DNA from: Anditalea sp035461405 | Lineage (GTDB): Bacteria > Bacteroidota > Bacteroidia > Cytophagales > Cyclobacteriaceae | Assembly: GCA_035461405.1 (NCBI GenBank) | Contig: DATHVH010000323.1 | Location: forward strand, 11,550-75,549 | DNA: 64,000 bases | Direction of reading: 5' to 3' | Part shown: positions 9,601 through 18,600 of the stretch, piece after piece | Numbering within the stretch: the first letter of the stretch is position 1 | Layout of the letters: the number at the start of each line of letters is the position of its first letter | Notes under the pieces: generated by a model | What the model was told of the DNA's origin: nothing | Databases searched by the model: none | What the model saw: the letters and a program-made list of their open reading frames with translations, nothing else | Translations under genes and position numbers: made by a program

Positions 9601-9646
9601 AACACCACAAAACAAGACAAAAATTTAAGTCTTGTTTTGTGGTGTT
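9601..9646 (-). terminator. Strong terminator after the YeeE/YedE pair
   Basis: Perfect 18-bp arms (AACACCACAAAACAAGAC and its complement, 9601-9618 and 9629-9646) enclose a 10-nt AT loop. It begins 5 nt after the stop codon of the minus-strand gene. The length suggests an efficient, possibly bidirectional terminator. Confidence 0.85.
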
Positions 9647-9650
9647 TAAT

Positions 9651-10145
9651 TTAATGAGGAAGTTTATCAGCAAACCTGCCATATACCCAGGTACCAGCTA
9701 TGGCACTAAGCAAAGTCACGATTACTACCGTAAAGCCACTCCCTATCTGAGCAAATAAAGGTCCCGGACAGGCACCGGTCAATGCCCAGCCCAATCCAAA
9801 TACAAAACCTCCGATAATCTGCCCTTTTTTGAACTCCTTGTCAGCGATCTCTATAGGTTCACCTGAAATAGTTTTAATATTAAACTTTTTGATCAGGAAG
9901 ATAGAAATCATCCCTACTGCTATAGCAGAGCCAATCACTCCATACATGAAAAAAGACTGAAGCCTAAACATCTCCTGTATTCTAAACCATGAAATAATTT
10001 CCGCTTTTACGAAAACTATTCCGAAGAGAATACCTACTATAAGATATTTCAATAAGGAAAGCCCAGTCTCCTCCATTTTTTGCATATTAGGAGCTTCACA
10101 TTCTATGGGATTATCCCTATCTATTTTTTGATTTTGAATTTTCAT
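9651..10145 (-). CDS. YeeE/YedE-family membrane protein (second half)
   Basis: A 164-residue inner-membrane protein with about four hydrophobic helices and a polar N-terminal extension of about 27 residues. The signature GLGWALTGACPGPLFAQIG places it in the YeeE/YedE family. In characterised members the conserved Cys in such motifs relays thiosulfate across the membrane. Bacteroidota often split this protein into two short genes, and the partner lies 51 nt upstream. It sits at the end of a sulfur-handling locus, so uptake of thiosulfate or another sulfur species is the likely role. Confidence 0.85.
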   Translation of the reverse strand: MKIQNQKIDRDNPIECEAPNMQKMEETGLSLLKYLIVGILFGIVFVKAEIISWFRIQEMFRLQSFFMYGVIGSAIAVGMISIFLIKKFNIKTISGEPIEIADKEFKKGQIIGGFVFGLGWALTGACPGPLFAQIGSGFTVVIVTLLSAIAGTWVYGRFADKLPH

Positions 10146-10196
10146 TCTATAATATTTTTGATATTGCTTGAATAAATTTGTAAGTACCTAGCTGGA

Positions 10197-10778
10197 TCAA
10201 AATCCTACTGCGGCCATGATATAAGGCAATAGTAAGTGAGTCATCGCAAAACCACCCAGCATAAAGAAAATAGTAGCTACCATAGAGGGCCACTGCAGAT
10301 TACTGATACCCATAATGGCGTGTCCAGAGGTACAGCCACCTGCATATCTGGTCCCAAAGCCTACCAGAAACCCACCTATCACAAAGAAAAACAATCCTTT
10401 TAAAGTAAATATATTTTCCCATGTAAAGATTTCAGAAGGCATTAGGTTGCCAAAACTGGTCAAGCCCAATGCTGCAAGATCTCTTTGTGTGCTTTCTGCT
10501 ACTACTACAGTATCAGGATTTGAAAGGAGGACGACTGCTAAAAAACCTCCGATCATAATACCCAGTACAAATACCAGGTTCCACATTTCCTTCTGCCAAT
10601 TATATTGGAAGAAAGGTAAATTAGCAGGAAAACACGCCGCACAGGCATGACGCAATGATGATGATATTCCAAAAGACTTATTCCCCAACAGCAATAGTGC
10701 CGGCACTGTCAACCCGATCAAAGGTCCTGCTACATACCATGCCCACGGTTGTCTGATCCATTCCATTAATTGTTCCAT
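10197..10778 (-). CDS. YeeE/YedE-family membrane protein (first half)
   Basis: A 193-residue inner-membrane protein with about five hydrophobic segments. The family signature GFGTRYAGGCTSGHAIMGIS carries the conserved Cys expected to contact the sulfur substrate. A second pair of cysteines (HACAACFPAN, about residues 44-52) could be redox active. It forms a split pair with the downstream 164-residue gene. Together they approximate one full-length YeeE/YedE transporter. The substrate (thiosulfate, or sulfide-derived species) is inferred from the rhodanese, MBL and thioredoxin neighbours. Confidence 0.85.
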   Translation of the reverse strand: MEQLMEWIRQPWAWYVAGPLIGLTVPALLLLGNKSFGISSSLRHACAACFPANLPFFQYNWQKEMWNLVFVLGIMIGGFLAVVLLSNPDTVVVAESTQRDLAALGLTSFGNLMPSEIFTWENIFTLKGLFFFVIGGFLVGFGTRYAGGCTSGHAIMGISNLQWPSMVATIFFMLGGFAMTHLLLPYIMAAVGF

Positions 10779-10894
10779 TATATTTTATATTATATTTCTA
10801 TTCTTTATTGTTCCACTGAAATCCACCAATTCTTTTACTAGTTCCCCAATTGCAACATTTTATCCCAATATATTTAAGACGCTAAACCTTTTCA

Positions 10895-12280
10895 TTAAAA
10901 CCTATAATCCATGACCATATTTACATTCCATAAATCAACTCGATTAATACGAAATCTATCCGGTACCGAGTGAGGATTTTTTGCAGTTTTGTTAACCAAT
11001 ATAAACTTCATATCCAGCCCTTTAAGGTAACCATTAAATTTATAATCTGCTTCTGCCACAAAATGGTAATAGGATGGAACCCCATATTTGTTCAAGTGGT
11101 AATTACGTATATCGGGATTATGTACCGAGCTGGCGCCTAATGAACCCTTCCAACTTTTACCCGATGGGCTCCAATCATACTTTGCAGTAAGTGCTATAAC
11201 ACCTCCATTTCCTTCAAACCTTTCTCTTGGTAGGCTGGCATAAAATCGTTCTCTCCCCCACTCACGTGGAAAAAGAAATCTACCCTTATCTGATATTCCC
11301 AAGAAATTCATGGATATACGTTGATTTTGATAATTTAGCTGCAACCTACTCCCCATTCCATATGTAACCTCATTAGGCATTATATAGGCCATATGAGAAG
11401 TTTCATTTCCTCCACTTCCGGTGGGTGTTTGATAAAAACCTTGAATACCCCAATTTAGATCAGTTTTTCCTAAATTTATTTTACCATCCGACTGTATGAA
11501 ACTTGTGTTGAAAACATTTTCAGCCCAATAATTCCAAATTTCAACAGAACCAAATTGGTCCAAACTTTTTTTCATGCCCAAAATTCCTAATCCTCTGCTT
11601 TCTATATTACCTTTATATAGAGATGCCTCTCCAAACGGACTTCTTCCAAAGGGATAAACACCAAATGATTCCTCTATCCTGTACCAGTCGACAGTCCCTC
11701 TCATAGTAACTTGGTGAAACCAACTGCTATACAAGTCCCAGCCATCATCCTTATACCGCAATGCCAAACCGCTGAAAGTATTGGGACGCATCCTGTTGTC
11801 TTGTTCGTTTAATAATGGTGAATTGACACTTTGCCTACCAAGAACAGCCTGGAATCCCCCATTAAGATAAGAAAGATATAAATGCTCTAGTCTGTCCAAG
11901 TCTCGAGTATTCTCGAGATCATTCATATCATAGAGCAGGATTTCATAGCGGTTTATATTACCAGTCGTAGGGTCTGCAATTCTGACATTTTGTTCGAAAA
12001 GCTGAAAAACAAAGAATCCACTAAATCCTACATGAAAGCCTTTGAATGAAGGGCTGTAATAACCTATTCCAGCTCCAACCGCCATAGTAGAGTAATTTAA
12101 CAAATCCCCCCTATTTCTGGTACCCATAAAGAAACTTCTTATATGGAAATCCACATCCCCGCTCTTTAATACTTCTCCTAACGTATTATTACTTCTGACA
12201 CTATCCATTTCACTATGCTTTTCCTGAGCAAGGATTACTAAAGGAAAGAACAGTATTAAAATAGAAATAAGATTTTTCAT
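10895..12280 (-). CDS. OprD-like outer-membrane porin
   Basis: A 461-residue protein with a signal peptide (MKNLISILILFFPLVILAQ). It then shows alternating beta strands typical of a 16-18-strand barrel and ends in a terminal Phe (VNMVMDYRF). Features of the OprD-type porin group include FHIRSFFMGTRN near the N-terminus, LGRQSVNSPLLNEQDNRMRPNTFSG and YFHVAE-like strands near the end. It sits within the sulfur locus, so it may admit the small sulfur anion used by the YeeE proteins (inference). A Crp/Fnr-like palindrome lies 36 nt upstream of the start. Confidence 0.8.
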   Translation of the reverse strand: MKNLISILILFFPLVILAQEKHSEMDSVRSNNTLGEVLKSGDVDFHIRSFFMGTRNRGDLLNYSTMAVGAGIGYYSPSFKGFHVGFSGFFVFQLFEQNVRIADPTTGNINRYEILLYDMNDLENTRDLDRLEHLYLSYLNGGFQAVLGRQSVNSPLLNEQDNRMRPNTFSGLALRYKDDGWDLYSSWFHQVTMRGTVDWYRIEESFGVYPFGRSPFGEASLYKGNIESRGLGILGMKKSLDQFGSVEIWNYWAENVFNTSFIQSDGKINLGKTDLNWGIQGFYQTPTGSGGNETSHMAYIMPNEVTYGMGSRLQLNYQNQRISMNFLGISDKGRFLFPREWGRERFYASLPRERFEGNGGVIALTAKYDWSPSGKSWKGSLGASSVHNPDIRNYHLNKYGVPSYYHFVAEADYKFNGYLKGLDMKFILVNKTAKNPHSVPDRFRINRVDLWNVNMVMDYRF

Positions 12281-12316
12281 CAGACACGAAATAACCTTTT
12301 AATTAACAGCTTTACA

Positions 12317-12332
12317 GTGATTAATGTCACAT
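12317..12332 (-). promoter_or_regulatory. Crp/Fnr-like site upstream of the porin gene
   Basis: On the minus strand this reads TGTGA-CATTAA-TCACT, matching the Crp/Fnr-type TGTGA-N6-TCACA pattern in 9 of 10 defined positions. It lies 36-52 nt upstream of the porin start. A similar site precedes the MBL-rhodanese gene. Confidence 0.5.
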
Positions 12333-12349
12333 AATCTATTTTTAAACCA

Positions 12350-12378
12350 AAAATGGCAAGATTGAATCTTGCCATTTT
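12350..12378 (-). terminator. Terminator after the MBL-rhodanese gene
   Basis: Perfect 13-bp arms AAAATGGCAAGAT and ATCTTGCCATTTT flank a TGA loop, followed on the minus strand by a short T-stretch. It begins 21 nt after the stop codon, so the porin gene probably has its own promoter. Confidence 0.8.
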
Positions 12379-12399
12379 GATTTAGGTCAGACTACTTTT

Positions 12400-13821
12400 T
12401 TAAAGCAATGTAGAGGGGCAAACATATTCTGTCAGACTGAATTTACCGGAATCCTTAAGATCTTTAAACCCACCTTTTACATCTATTAGATTGTCGTAAC
12501 CCCGTGCTTTTAAAATGGAAGCAAAGATCATAGACCTGTATCCCCCAGCGCAGTGTACATAGTAAGTCTTGTCTTTATCCACTTGGGCCATATTCTCATT
12601 TATATAATCCAAAGCAACATTTTCTGCACCTACGATATGTTCACTCTGATATTCGCTTGTTTTTCTGACATCTAATAAGGTTGCCCCTGGATTTGCTTCT
12701 TTTATATTTGCAAGCTCATCTACCGAGATAGAAGTAATAGTGTCAATTTCTTTTCCAGATTCTTTCCAAGTGCTAAATCCCCCTTTCAAATAACCTAAAG
12801 TTTTATCATACCCTACACGAGCCAACCTTGTGATCACCTCTTCTTCTCTACCTTCTTCGGCTATAATTAGTAATTGCTGTTTAACATCTGGTATCAGAGT
12901 CCCTACCCAAACTGCAAAACTACCATCTATTCCAATATTAATTGAATTGGGGACGAAGCCCTTTGCAAAAACCTGTGGAGCTCTTGTGTCTAAAACTATA
13001 GCTCCAGTTTCATTGGCAGCTGCCTCAAACTCATCTGGATTTAATGCGTGCTGACCTCTTTCCAATACTTCATCAATACTCTCGTACCCCTGTATGTTCA
13101 TCATCACATTTTGAGGGAAATAAGAGGGTGGAGGTGTTAGCCCAGTAATTACCTGCCGGGTAAATTCCTCTTTACTCATTTCCTGCAAAGCATAATTAGT
13201 TTTCTTTTGGTTACCTAATGTATCAGACGTCTCTTTGCTCATATTTTTGCCACAGGCACTTCCAGCACCGTGCGCGGGATATACTATCAGGTCATCGGAG
13301 AGGGGCATTATTTTATTTCTAAGGGAATCATAAAGGTGGCCCGCCAACATATCCTGTGTAAGGTCTTTCACTACTTTCTGAGCTAGATCCGGCCTTCCTA
13401 CATCGCCAATAAATAAGGTATCCCCTGTAAATAACGCCTCTTCTTTTCCCTCTTCATTGATTAATAAATATACTGAGCTTTCCATAGTATGACCAGGAGT
13501 ATGGATTAATCTGATCACAGCATTTCCTATCTGAAACTCCTGTCCATCTTTTGCAATAACTGCATCAAACCCAAGCGGCATCTCTGTTGGTCCAAATACT
13601 ATAGTGGCTCCTGTCTTTGAAGCCAGATCTTTATGACCTGATACGAAGTCTGCGTGGAAATGTGTTTCAAACACATACTTTATCTTCGCTCCATTTTTTT
13701 CCGCTTTTTCTAAGTAAGGCTTTACCTCCCTAAGCGGGTCAATGATGGCTGCTTCTCCATTGGATTCAATGTAATATGCACCCTGGGCCAAACATCCTGT
13801 ATAAATTTGTTCTATTTTCAT
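12400..13821 (-). CDS. MBL-fold hydrolase with two rhodanese domains (persulfide dioxygenase-like)
   Basis: The 473-residue cytosolic fusion begins with an ETHE1-type metallo-beta-lactamase domain (1-240). It shows H54-F-H56-A-D58 with H63, HTPGHT near 112 and GDTLFIGDVGRPDL. In this family the single iron oxidises glutathione or related persulfides to sulfite. Two rhodanese domains follow. The first (about 265-355, LDTRAPQVFAKGF) has no catalytic Cys in its loop (IIAEEG). The second (about 370-465) carries HCAGGYRS, an intact sulfurtransferase loop. The last domain probably delivers or removes sulfane sulfur for the dioxygenase. A Crp/Fnr-like half-match lies upstream. Confidence 0.9.
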   Translation of the reverse strand: MKIEQIYTGCLAQGAYYIESNGEAAIIDPLREVKPYLEKAEKNGAKIKYVFETHFHADFVSGHKDLASKTGATIVFGPTEMPLGFDAVIAKDGQEFQIGNAVIRLIHTPGHTMESSVYLLINEEGKEEALFTGDTLFIGDVGRPDLAQKVVKDLTQDMLAGHLYDSLRNKIMPLSDDLIVYPAHGAGSACGKNMSKETSDTLGNQKKTNYALQEMSKEEFTRQVITGLTPPPSYFPQNVMMNIQGYESIDEVLERGQHALNPDEFEAAANETGAIVLDTRAPQVFAKGFVPNSINIGIDGSFAVWVGTLIPDVKQQLLIIAEEGREEEVITRLARVGYDKTLGYLKGGFSTWKESGKEIDTITSISVDELANIKEANPGATLLDVRKTSEYQSEHIVGAENVALDYINENMAQVDKDKTYYVHCAGGYRSMIFASILKARGYDNLIDVKGGFKDLKDSGKFSLTEYVCPSTLL

Positions 13822-13883
13822 CTTATGGTCATTTACATGTTTTAAAACTTATAATAAAATTAGCCAATTAAGTTTTCCTGCAA

Positions 13884-13899
13884 TAGGACAATTGTCACA
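13884..13899 (-). promoter_or_regulatory. Crp/Fnr-like site upstream of the MBL-rhodanese gene
   Basis: On the minus strand this reads TGTGA-CAATTG-TCCTA: a perfect left half-site and a weak right half-site. It lies between the thioredoxin stop and the MBL-rhodanese start, 63-78 nt upstream of the latter. Confidence 0.4.
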
Positions 13900-13903
13900 T
13901 AAG

Positions 13904-14221
13904 CTATTTAGCATGCTGTTTAACTACATTTATTAATTGGTGTGCAGGTACTACTCCAGATTGCCTCCATAATGATTGGCCCTTTTTAAAAAGGATAAGG
14001 GTAGGAACTCCACGTACCTGATATTTATTCGCTGCATCAGGATTTTTATCAACGTCTACTTTTATGACTTTCACCTGATCCCCCAGCTGTCTCGAAACAT
14101 CTTCTAAGATCGGCTGCATCGTCTTACATGGTCCGCACCACGTAGCGTAAAAATCCACAAGAACTGGTCTATCTCCTGATATTAGGTCATGAAATGATTT
14201 TGGCTTTGATGTATTTTGCAT
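13904..14221 (-). CDS. trxA: Thioredoxin
   Basis: A 105-residue thioredoxin with the active site WCGPC at residues 28-32, the strand VLVDFYAT before it, and the cis-proline loop GVPTLILF. I use the internal ATG (MQNTSKPK) rather than an ATG 72 nt upstream. The upstream stretch would add a hydrophobic extension unusual for the family and overlaps promoter-like sequence (ATACTTTG) and a Crp/Fnr-like palindrome. It lies between rhodanese genes, so it probably regenerates sulfurtransferases or reduces persulfides released by them. Confidence 0.85.
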   Translation of the reverse strand: MQNTSKPKSFHDLISGDRPVLVDFYATWCGPCKTMQPILEDVSRQLGDQVKVIKVDVDKNPDAANKYQVRGVPTLILFKKGQSLWRQSGVVPAHQLINVVKQHAK

Positions 14222-14278
14222 AGTTGTCTTTGGGTTTTTTTCAAAGTATAAATTTACGAATACTTCAATAATTAAAAC

Positions 14279-14294
14279 AGTAACAAAAGTCACT
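14279..14294 (-). promoter_or_regulatory. Crp/Fnr-like site upstream of thioredoxin
   Basis: On the minus strand this reads AGTGA-CTTTTG-TTACT, a near-perfect palindrome (AGTGAC/GTTACT, one mismatch) with Crp/Fnr-type spacing. It lies about 60 nt upstream of the chosen thioredoxin start. Confidence 0.35.
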
Positions 14295-14340
14295 CATATA
14301 TATGACTTTACATTGCACAAAAAATTTTACCATATTATCT

Positions 14341-14375
14341 AAAAAAAAACACCGCCGTATTCAGCAGTGTTTTTT
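14341..14375 (-). terminator. Terminator after the periplasmic rhodanese gene
   Basis: On the minus strand the arms ACACTGCTG and CGGCGGTGT pair fully if two G-U pairs are allowed, followed by a long T-run. On the plus strand the same positions give mismatches, so it serves the minus-strand gene ending at 14420. Confidence 0.8.
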
Positions 14376-14419
14376 AAATATAATATTAGAATATCTTTTA
14401 CGTAAATCCTTTCAAATAC

Positions 14420-15091
14420 TTATTCTATAAAATCCTTAATTCTGGATCCCATATCCAATATTTGACTTTTAGGCATTAAATGATGCAGTATACTACTACC
14501 TATAGCTGATCTATACCCACTGGCACAATGTACGATGATAGGTTTTTTGGTAGGTATCTCACCTATACGATCATGCAGTTCAGTTAAAGGGATATTGATG
14601 GCCTGTTTAAATGCCGGATTAGCAAGGTGTTCTTCCTTGGTACGGATATCTACAATCGTGTATTTTTTAGGTTTTTGGATAAATAAATCATAACGAAATT
14701 GGTCCATTCTCTCCCCATCTGTTCTATTGTATAAAAAAACTCCCTGAATATTATCACCATACCCTACAGATTCAGCTTTTTCTACTAATGTGGATAACCT
14801 TTCGGGCTCATCTGCTACTATAAAATATGGCGTGTGGGGATCTACCAGTTTGACGAGGAAATCCTCAAACTTTTCTTCCATAATATTGATCGCACCTAAT
14901 ATATGTGAATATTTGAAGCTATCTTCAGGCCGGCCATCGATGACCACTGATCCCTCCTCCGGTTCATAGTTGGTTTCTAATATGGGAATATCTTTAGGAA
15001 CTACATCTTCTCTCTGCCATGCTTCTTGAGCATACGCTAACTGCCCCATAAAGAGCATATTCAAAGTCAATATATAAGTGATCGTTTTCAT
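14420..15091 (-). CDS. Exported double-rhodanese sulfurtransferase
   Basis: A 223-residue protein with a clear signal peptide (MKTITYILTLNMLFMGQLAYAQ), so it acts in the periplasm. It contains two rhodanese-like domains, about 35-120 and 140-222. The first (VVIDGRPEDSFKYSHILGAINI) has IVADE where the catalytic Cys should be. The second has Cys189 in HCASGYRS, an intact six-residue active loop. An inactive-plus-active arrangement is typical of tandem rhodaneses. It heads the sulfur locus and could transfer sulfur from thiosulfate or polysulfide imported through the OprD-like porin (inference). Confidence 0.88.
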   Translation of the reverse strand: MKTITYILTLNMLFMGQLAYAQEAWQREDVVPKDIPILETNYEPEEGSVVIDGRPEDSFKYSHILGAINIMEEKFEDFLVKLVDPHTPYFIVADEPERLSTLVEKAESVGYGDNIQGVFLYNRTDGERMDQFRYDLFIQKPKKYTIVDIRTKEEHLANPAFKQAINIPLTELHDRIGEIPTKKPIIVHCASGYRSAIGSSILHHLMPKSQILDMGSRIKDFIE

Positions 15092-15262
15092 TATTTTTTC
15101 ATTGGATAATAATAACTTATAGCATATTCCATTCCATAACAGAATGTCTGAAACAAAACCTCTTTAAATAGCTGCTAATTAAGTTTATAAGGCCCTCAAA
15201 AACGGGGTTAATTTGCTAAAAAATTTACTAATAGATTTGAATAAAAAAGTCCTTTAATAATA

Positions 15263-15298
15263 AAGCAAAAAGCAAGGCTATCACCTTGCTTTTTGCTT
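15263..15298 (-). terminator. Terminator overlapping the stop of the 58-residue gene
   Basis: Perfect 15-bp arms AAGCAAAAAGCAAGG and CCTTGCTTTTTGCTT flank a CTATCA loop. The hairpin starts at the minus-strand stop codon (15297-15299), so termination and translation termination are juxtaposed. Confidence 0.85.
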
Positions 15299-15473
15299 AT
15301 TCCTTCCCTGGATCACCTTTTGGCTTCGTTGGCTTTTCACCTCCTGATTGGTTTGGTTTTGCATAAGGATCCTGCATAGACCCTTTTTCCGGATTCTTTT
15401 TTACATCCTCCTCATACATAGGATTTTTTTGATTTTTCTTTTCTTTATACTTTCTATTATCTGGGTTAGCCAT
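15297..15473 (-). CDS. 58-residue hydrophilic hypothetical protein
   Basis: ATG to TAA encodes 58 residues rich in Lys, Asn, Pro, Glu and Gly, starting MANPDNRKYKEKKNQKNPMY and ending KPKGDPGKE. It has no hydrophobic segment, no Cys and no recognisable fold, so it is probably disordered and cytosolic. A long hairpin terminator at its stop codon supports real expression. It lies between the rhodanese gene and the RND pump gene, with no operon link visible. I recognise no family. Confidence 0.65.
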   Translation of the reverse strand: MANPDNRKYKEKKNQKNPMYEEDVKKNPEKGSMQDPYAKPNQSGGEKPTKPKGDPGKE

Positions 15474-15624
15474 AACTTAAAATTTTTTAGTGGTTTAAAG
15501 TTAATTTTCTACATTAACTAAACTCCTGAATTATCCAATGGTTTATTTATATGGATAATGACTTTATTCAAACTCAGTCTAATTGACCATATTCTTATAA
15601 ATTTTAATATATACTTACCCTCTT

Positions 15625-18600
15625 CTATTCCCTAGAAGCTTCCCCCTCCTGAGCTTTTTCCTTCAATGCCTCCAGTTCTTCTTTACTGTAAGCTTTTCGA
15701 GTGATCAGCACAAATAATACAGGAACTAAAAAAATCACCAAGCAAGTCACTCCTAACATTCCTCCCAATACAGTGACCCCAATCGTTTGCCTTGCCAAAG
15801 CACCCGCCCCAGATGCAAAGGCCAGTGGTAACACCCCTAGCATGAAAGTCATGGATGTCATAATAATAGGCCTTAAACGTAACCTTGCCGCCTCTAAGGC
15901 CGCCTTTTTTATGGGCATCCCTTTATCCACCCTTTCCTTTGCAAACTCTACGATCAGGACGCTATCTTTGGCAGCAAGACCTACCATGACCAATAGACCA
16001 ATCTGTGCGTAAACGTTATTTTCTAATTGAGGAAAAAGAAGGAGAGCTACTATAGACCCAAATACACCTGTAGGAACTGCCAATAGTACAGAAAAAGGAA
16101 CGGACCAGCTTTCATAAAGTGCAGTAAGGCATAAAAATACAAATACTATAGACAGCCCAAAAATTATATATATTTCTCCAGAAGCCCTCACCTCTTCCAG
16201 TGATAATCCGGAAAATTCATAACCGTACCCTGCAGGAAGTATTTCAGCCGCTACATCCTCAAGGGCCGCTATTGCTTCTCCTGAACTGCTTCCATCTGCA
16301 GCCTCACCACTGATAGTGGCGGACCTAAATAGGTTGAAGTGATAAATCAAAGGAGCCGTTTCTATCAGTTCCACCTCGGAAAGACTGCTCAATGGAGTAA
16401 GACCTCCTTCCGGGTTTCTTAAAAAAAATTGCCTTATTCTTTCCGGACTTTCCCTGTAAGTGCTATCGGCCTGAACCATTACCCTAAAACTTCTACCGTA
16501 AAGCACAAAATCATTGACATAAATACTTCCCAATAAAATCTGGAGCGTTCTGTAAGCTTCTGCTATATTTATTCCCTGTCTTGAAGTCCTTTCTCTGTCC
16601 AAATTAAATTTGTATGCTGGTGTGGATGCACTGAAAAAGCTGAAAGCATTCCCAATACTTTCCTGCTCATTAGCCGATTTTACAAATGCCTGAAGATTTT
16701 CTTCAAATTCCTTAATATCTCCTCCACTTTGTAATTCCTGAAATATAAATGTAAAACCAGATATACTTCCCAATCCAGGCAAAGCTGGTGGGGCTATAAT
16801 AACTATTTCAGCTTCTGGAAGCTCCTCTGCAAGTAATTTTTGAAGACGATCACGGACAGAAAAAGCATCCTGCCCATCCCCACTGCGGTCATCCCAAGGT
16901 TTGAGTTGAGTAAATACAGTACCGCTATTGGATTTAGTAGCAAAGTTTACAGCATTTAACCCTGTGACTGCTGAAAAGTGACCTACTTCTTCCTGTTCTT
17001 CCAAAATAGCCATTAATTTTTTAATGGTCTCCAGAGACCGGCCAGTGGAAGCTCCCTCTGGCAGCTCAAAGGTGACAAACAATCTTCCTTCATCTTCTGT
17101 AGGTACAAATCCAGATGGTTTTAATTGAAATAGGAAAAAACTAGCCACGCATAACAAAACTAGACCAATAACAAAATATAGGGGGTGGCCAAAGCTCCAT
17201 TTTACTTTTTTGATATACTTATGCGTCATCCGGTCAAACCACCTATTGAATTTGTAAAAAAGTTTGTTCAGGCCAGTGGATTTTTCTGTGACCTCAGTAG
17301 GTTTCAGAAGTAAAGAGCATAAGGCTGGAGTTAGAGAGAGGGCCACAAATCCGGAAATAAGACCAGAAACCGCTATGGCCATGGCAAACTGCTGGTAAAG
17401 TCTTCCCATAATACCGGGGATGAATCCCACCGGTACGAATACTGCTGCTGTTATCAGGGACATAGCGATTACCGGCCCTGAAATTTCTTTCATTGCTTTG
17501 CCCACAGCTTCTTTTGCTTTAATATTTTCCTTCTCCATGAGGGCCATGGTAGCCTCTACTACCACTATAGCATCATCCACTACTATCCCAATGGCCAATA
17601 CAAAACCAAAAAGAGTTAAGGTATTGACAGTAAAACCTAGAGGAATAAAAACAGCAAAAGTACCAATAATAGATACCGGAATAATAAGTATAGGAATTAG
17701 AGCTGCTCTCCAGTTTTGGAGAAAAAAGAAAACAACTACAGAGACAAGTGCCAATGCTATAAATAAGGTTTTGATCACTTCACTGATAGAGTCCTGTACC
17801 ACCGTGACAGATTCAAATGGTATGATGTATTCCAAATCAGGAGGGAAGTTCAGCGCGAGCCGATCCATAGTTTCTTTAATCCCCTTTTCAGTATCTAAAA
17901 TATTGCTTCCCGGTGTTTGGTATACTATCAGGTAAGCAGCTGGATGCCCATCGGTAAAGTTATTTGGAGCATAATCAAATCTACCTAATTCTACTCTGGC
18001 CACGTCTTTTAAATAAACCAGGGCATTGCTATCATCATCTGCTTTAAGTATTACCTGTTCAAACTCCTCGACCGTCTCTAGCCGGCCGTCTGTAAAAAGG
18101 CTATATTCAAAAGCTTGGTATCCTGTCTGTGGAGGAGCCCCTACCCTACCAGCAGCTACCTGTATGTTTTGATCGCCCAGCGCAGTGACTACCTCACTGG
18201 CAGTAATACCCAGCTGAGCCAATCTATCAGGCTTTAGCCAGATCCTCATACTGAAATCTTCTGCTCTGGCAAATATATCTCCAACTCCCTCTACCCTGAG
18301 GAGCTCATCTTTAATAAATATATTGGTATAATTACTGAGAAAATCAATACCATGAGATCCTTCTGGAGAGAACAAGGAAACAATCATCAATAAGCTTGGG
18401 TCTCGTTTCCTTATAGTAATACCAAGCCTTCTCACCTCTTCTGGCAATAGAGGTTCAGCCACGCTGATACGGTTCTGCACCTCTATCGCAGCTACATCTA
18501 TATCGATACCTATCTCAAATGTGATATTAATGGTCATCCTACCTTCGCTACTGGACGTACTTTCCATATAATCCATTCCAGGGGTACCGTTTATTTCCCT

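Noticed and set aside
9384..9620. 78-codon hydrophobic minus-strand ORF
   Set aside because: It starts inside a perfect terminator stem, its hydrophobicity follows from AT-rich sequence, and the second half shows no pattern.
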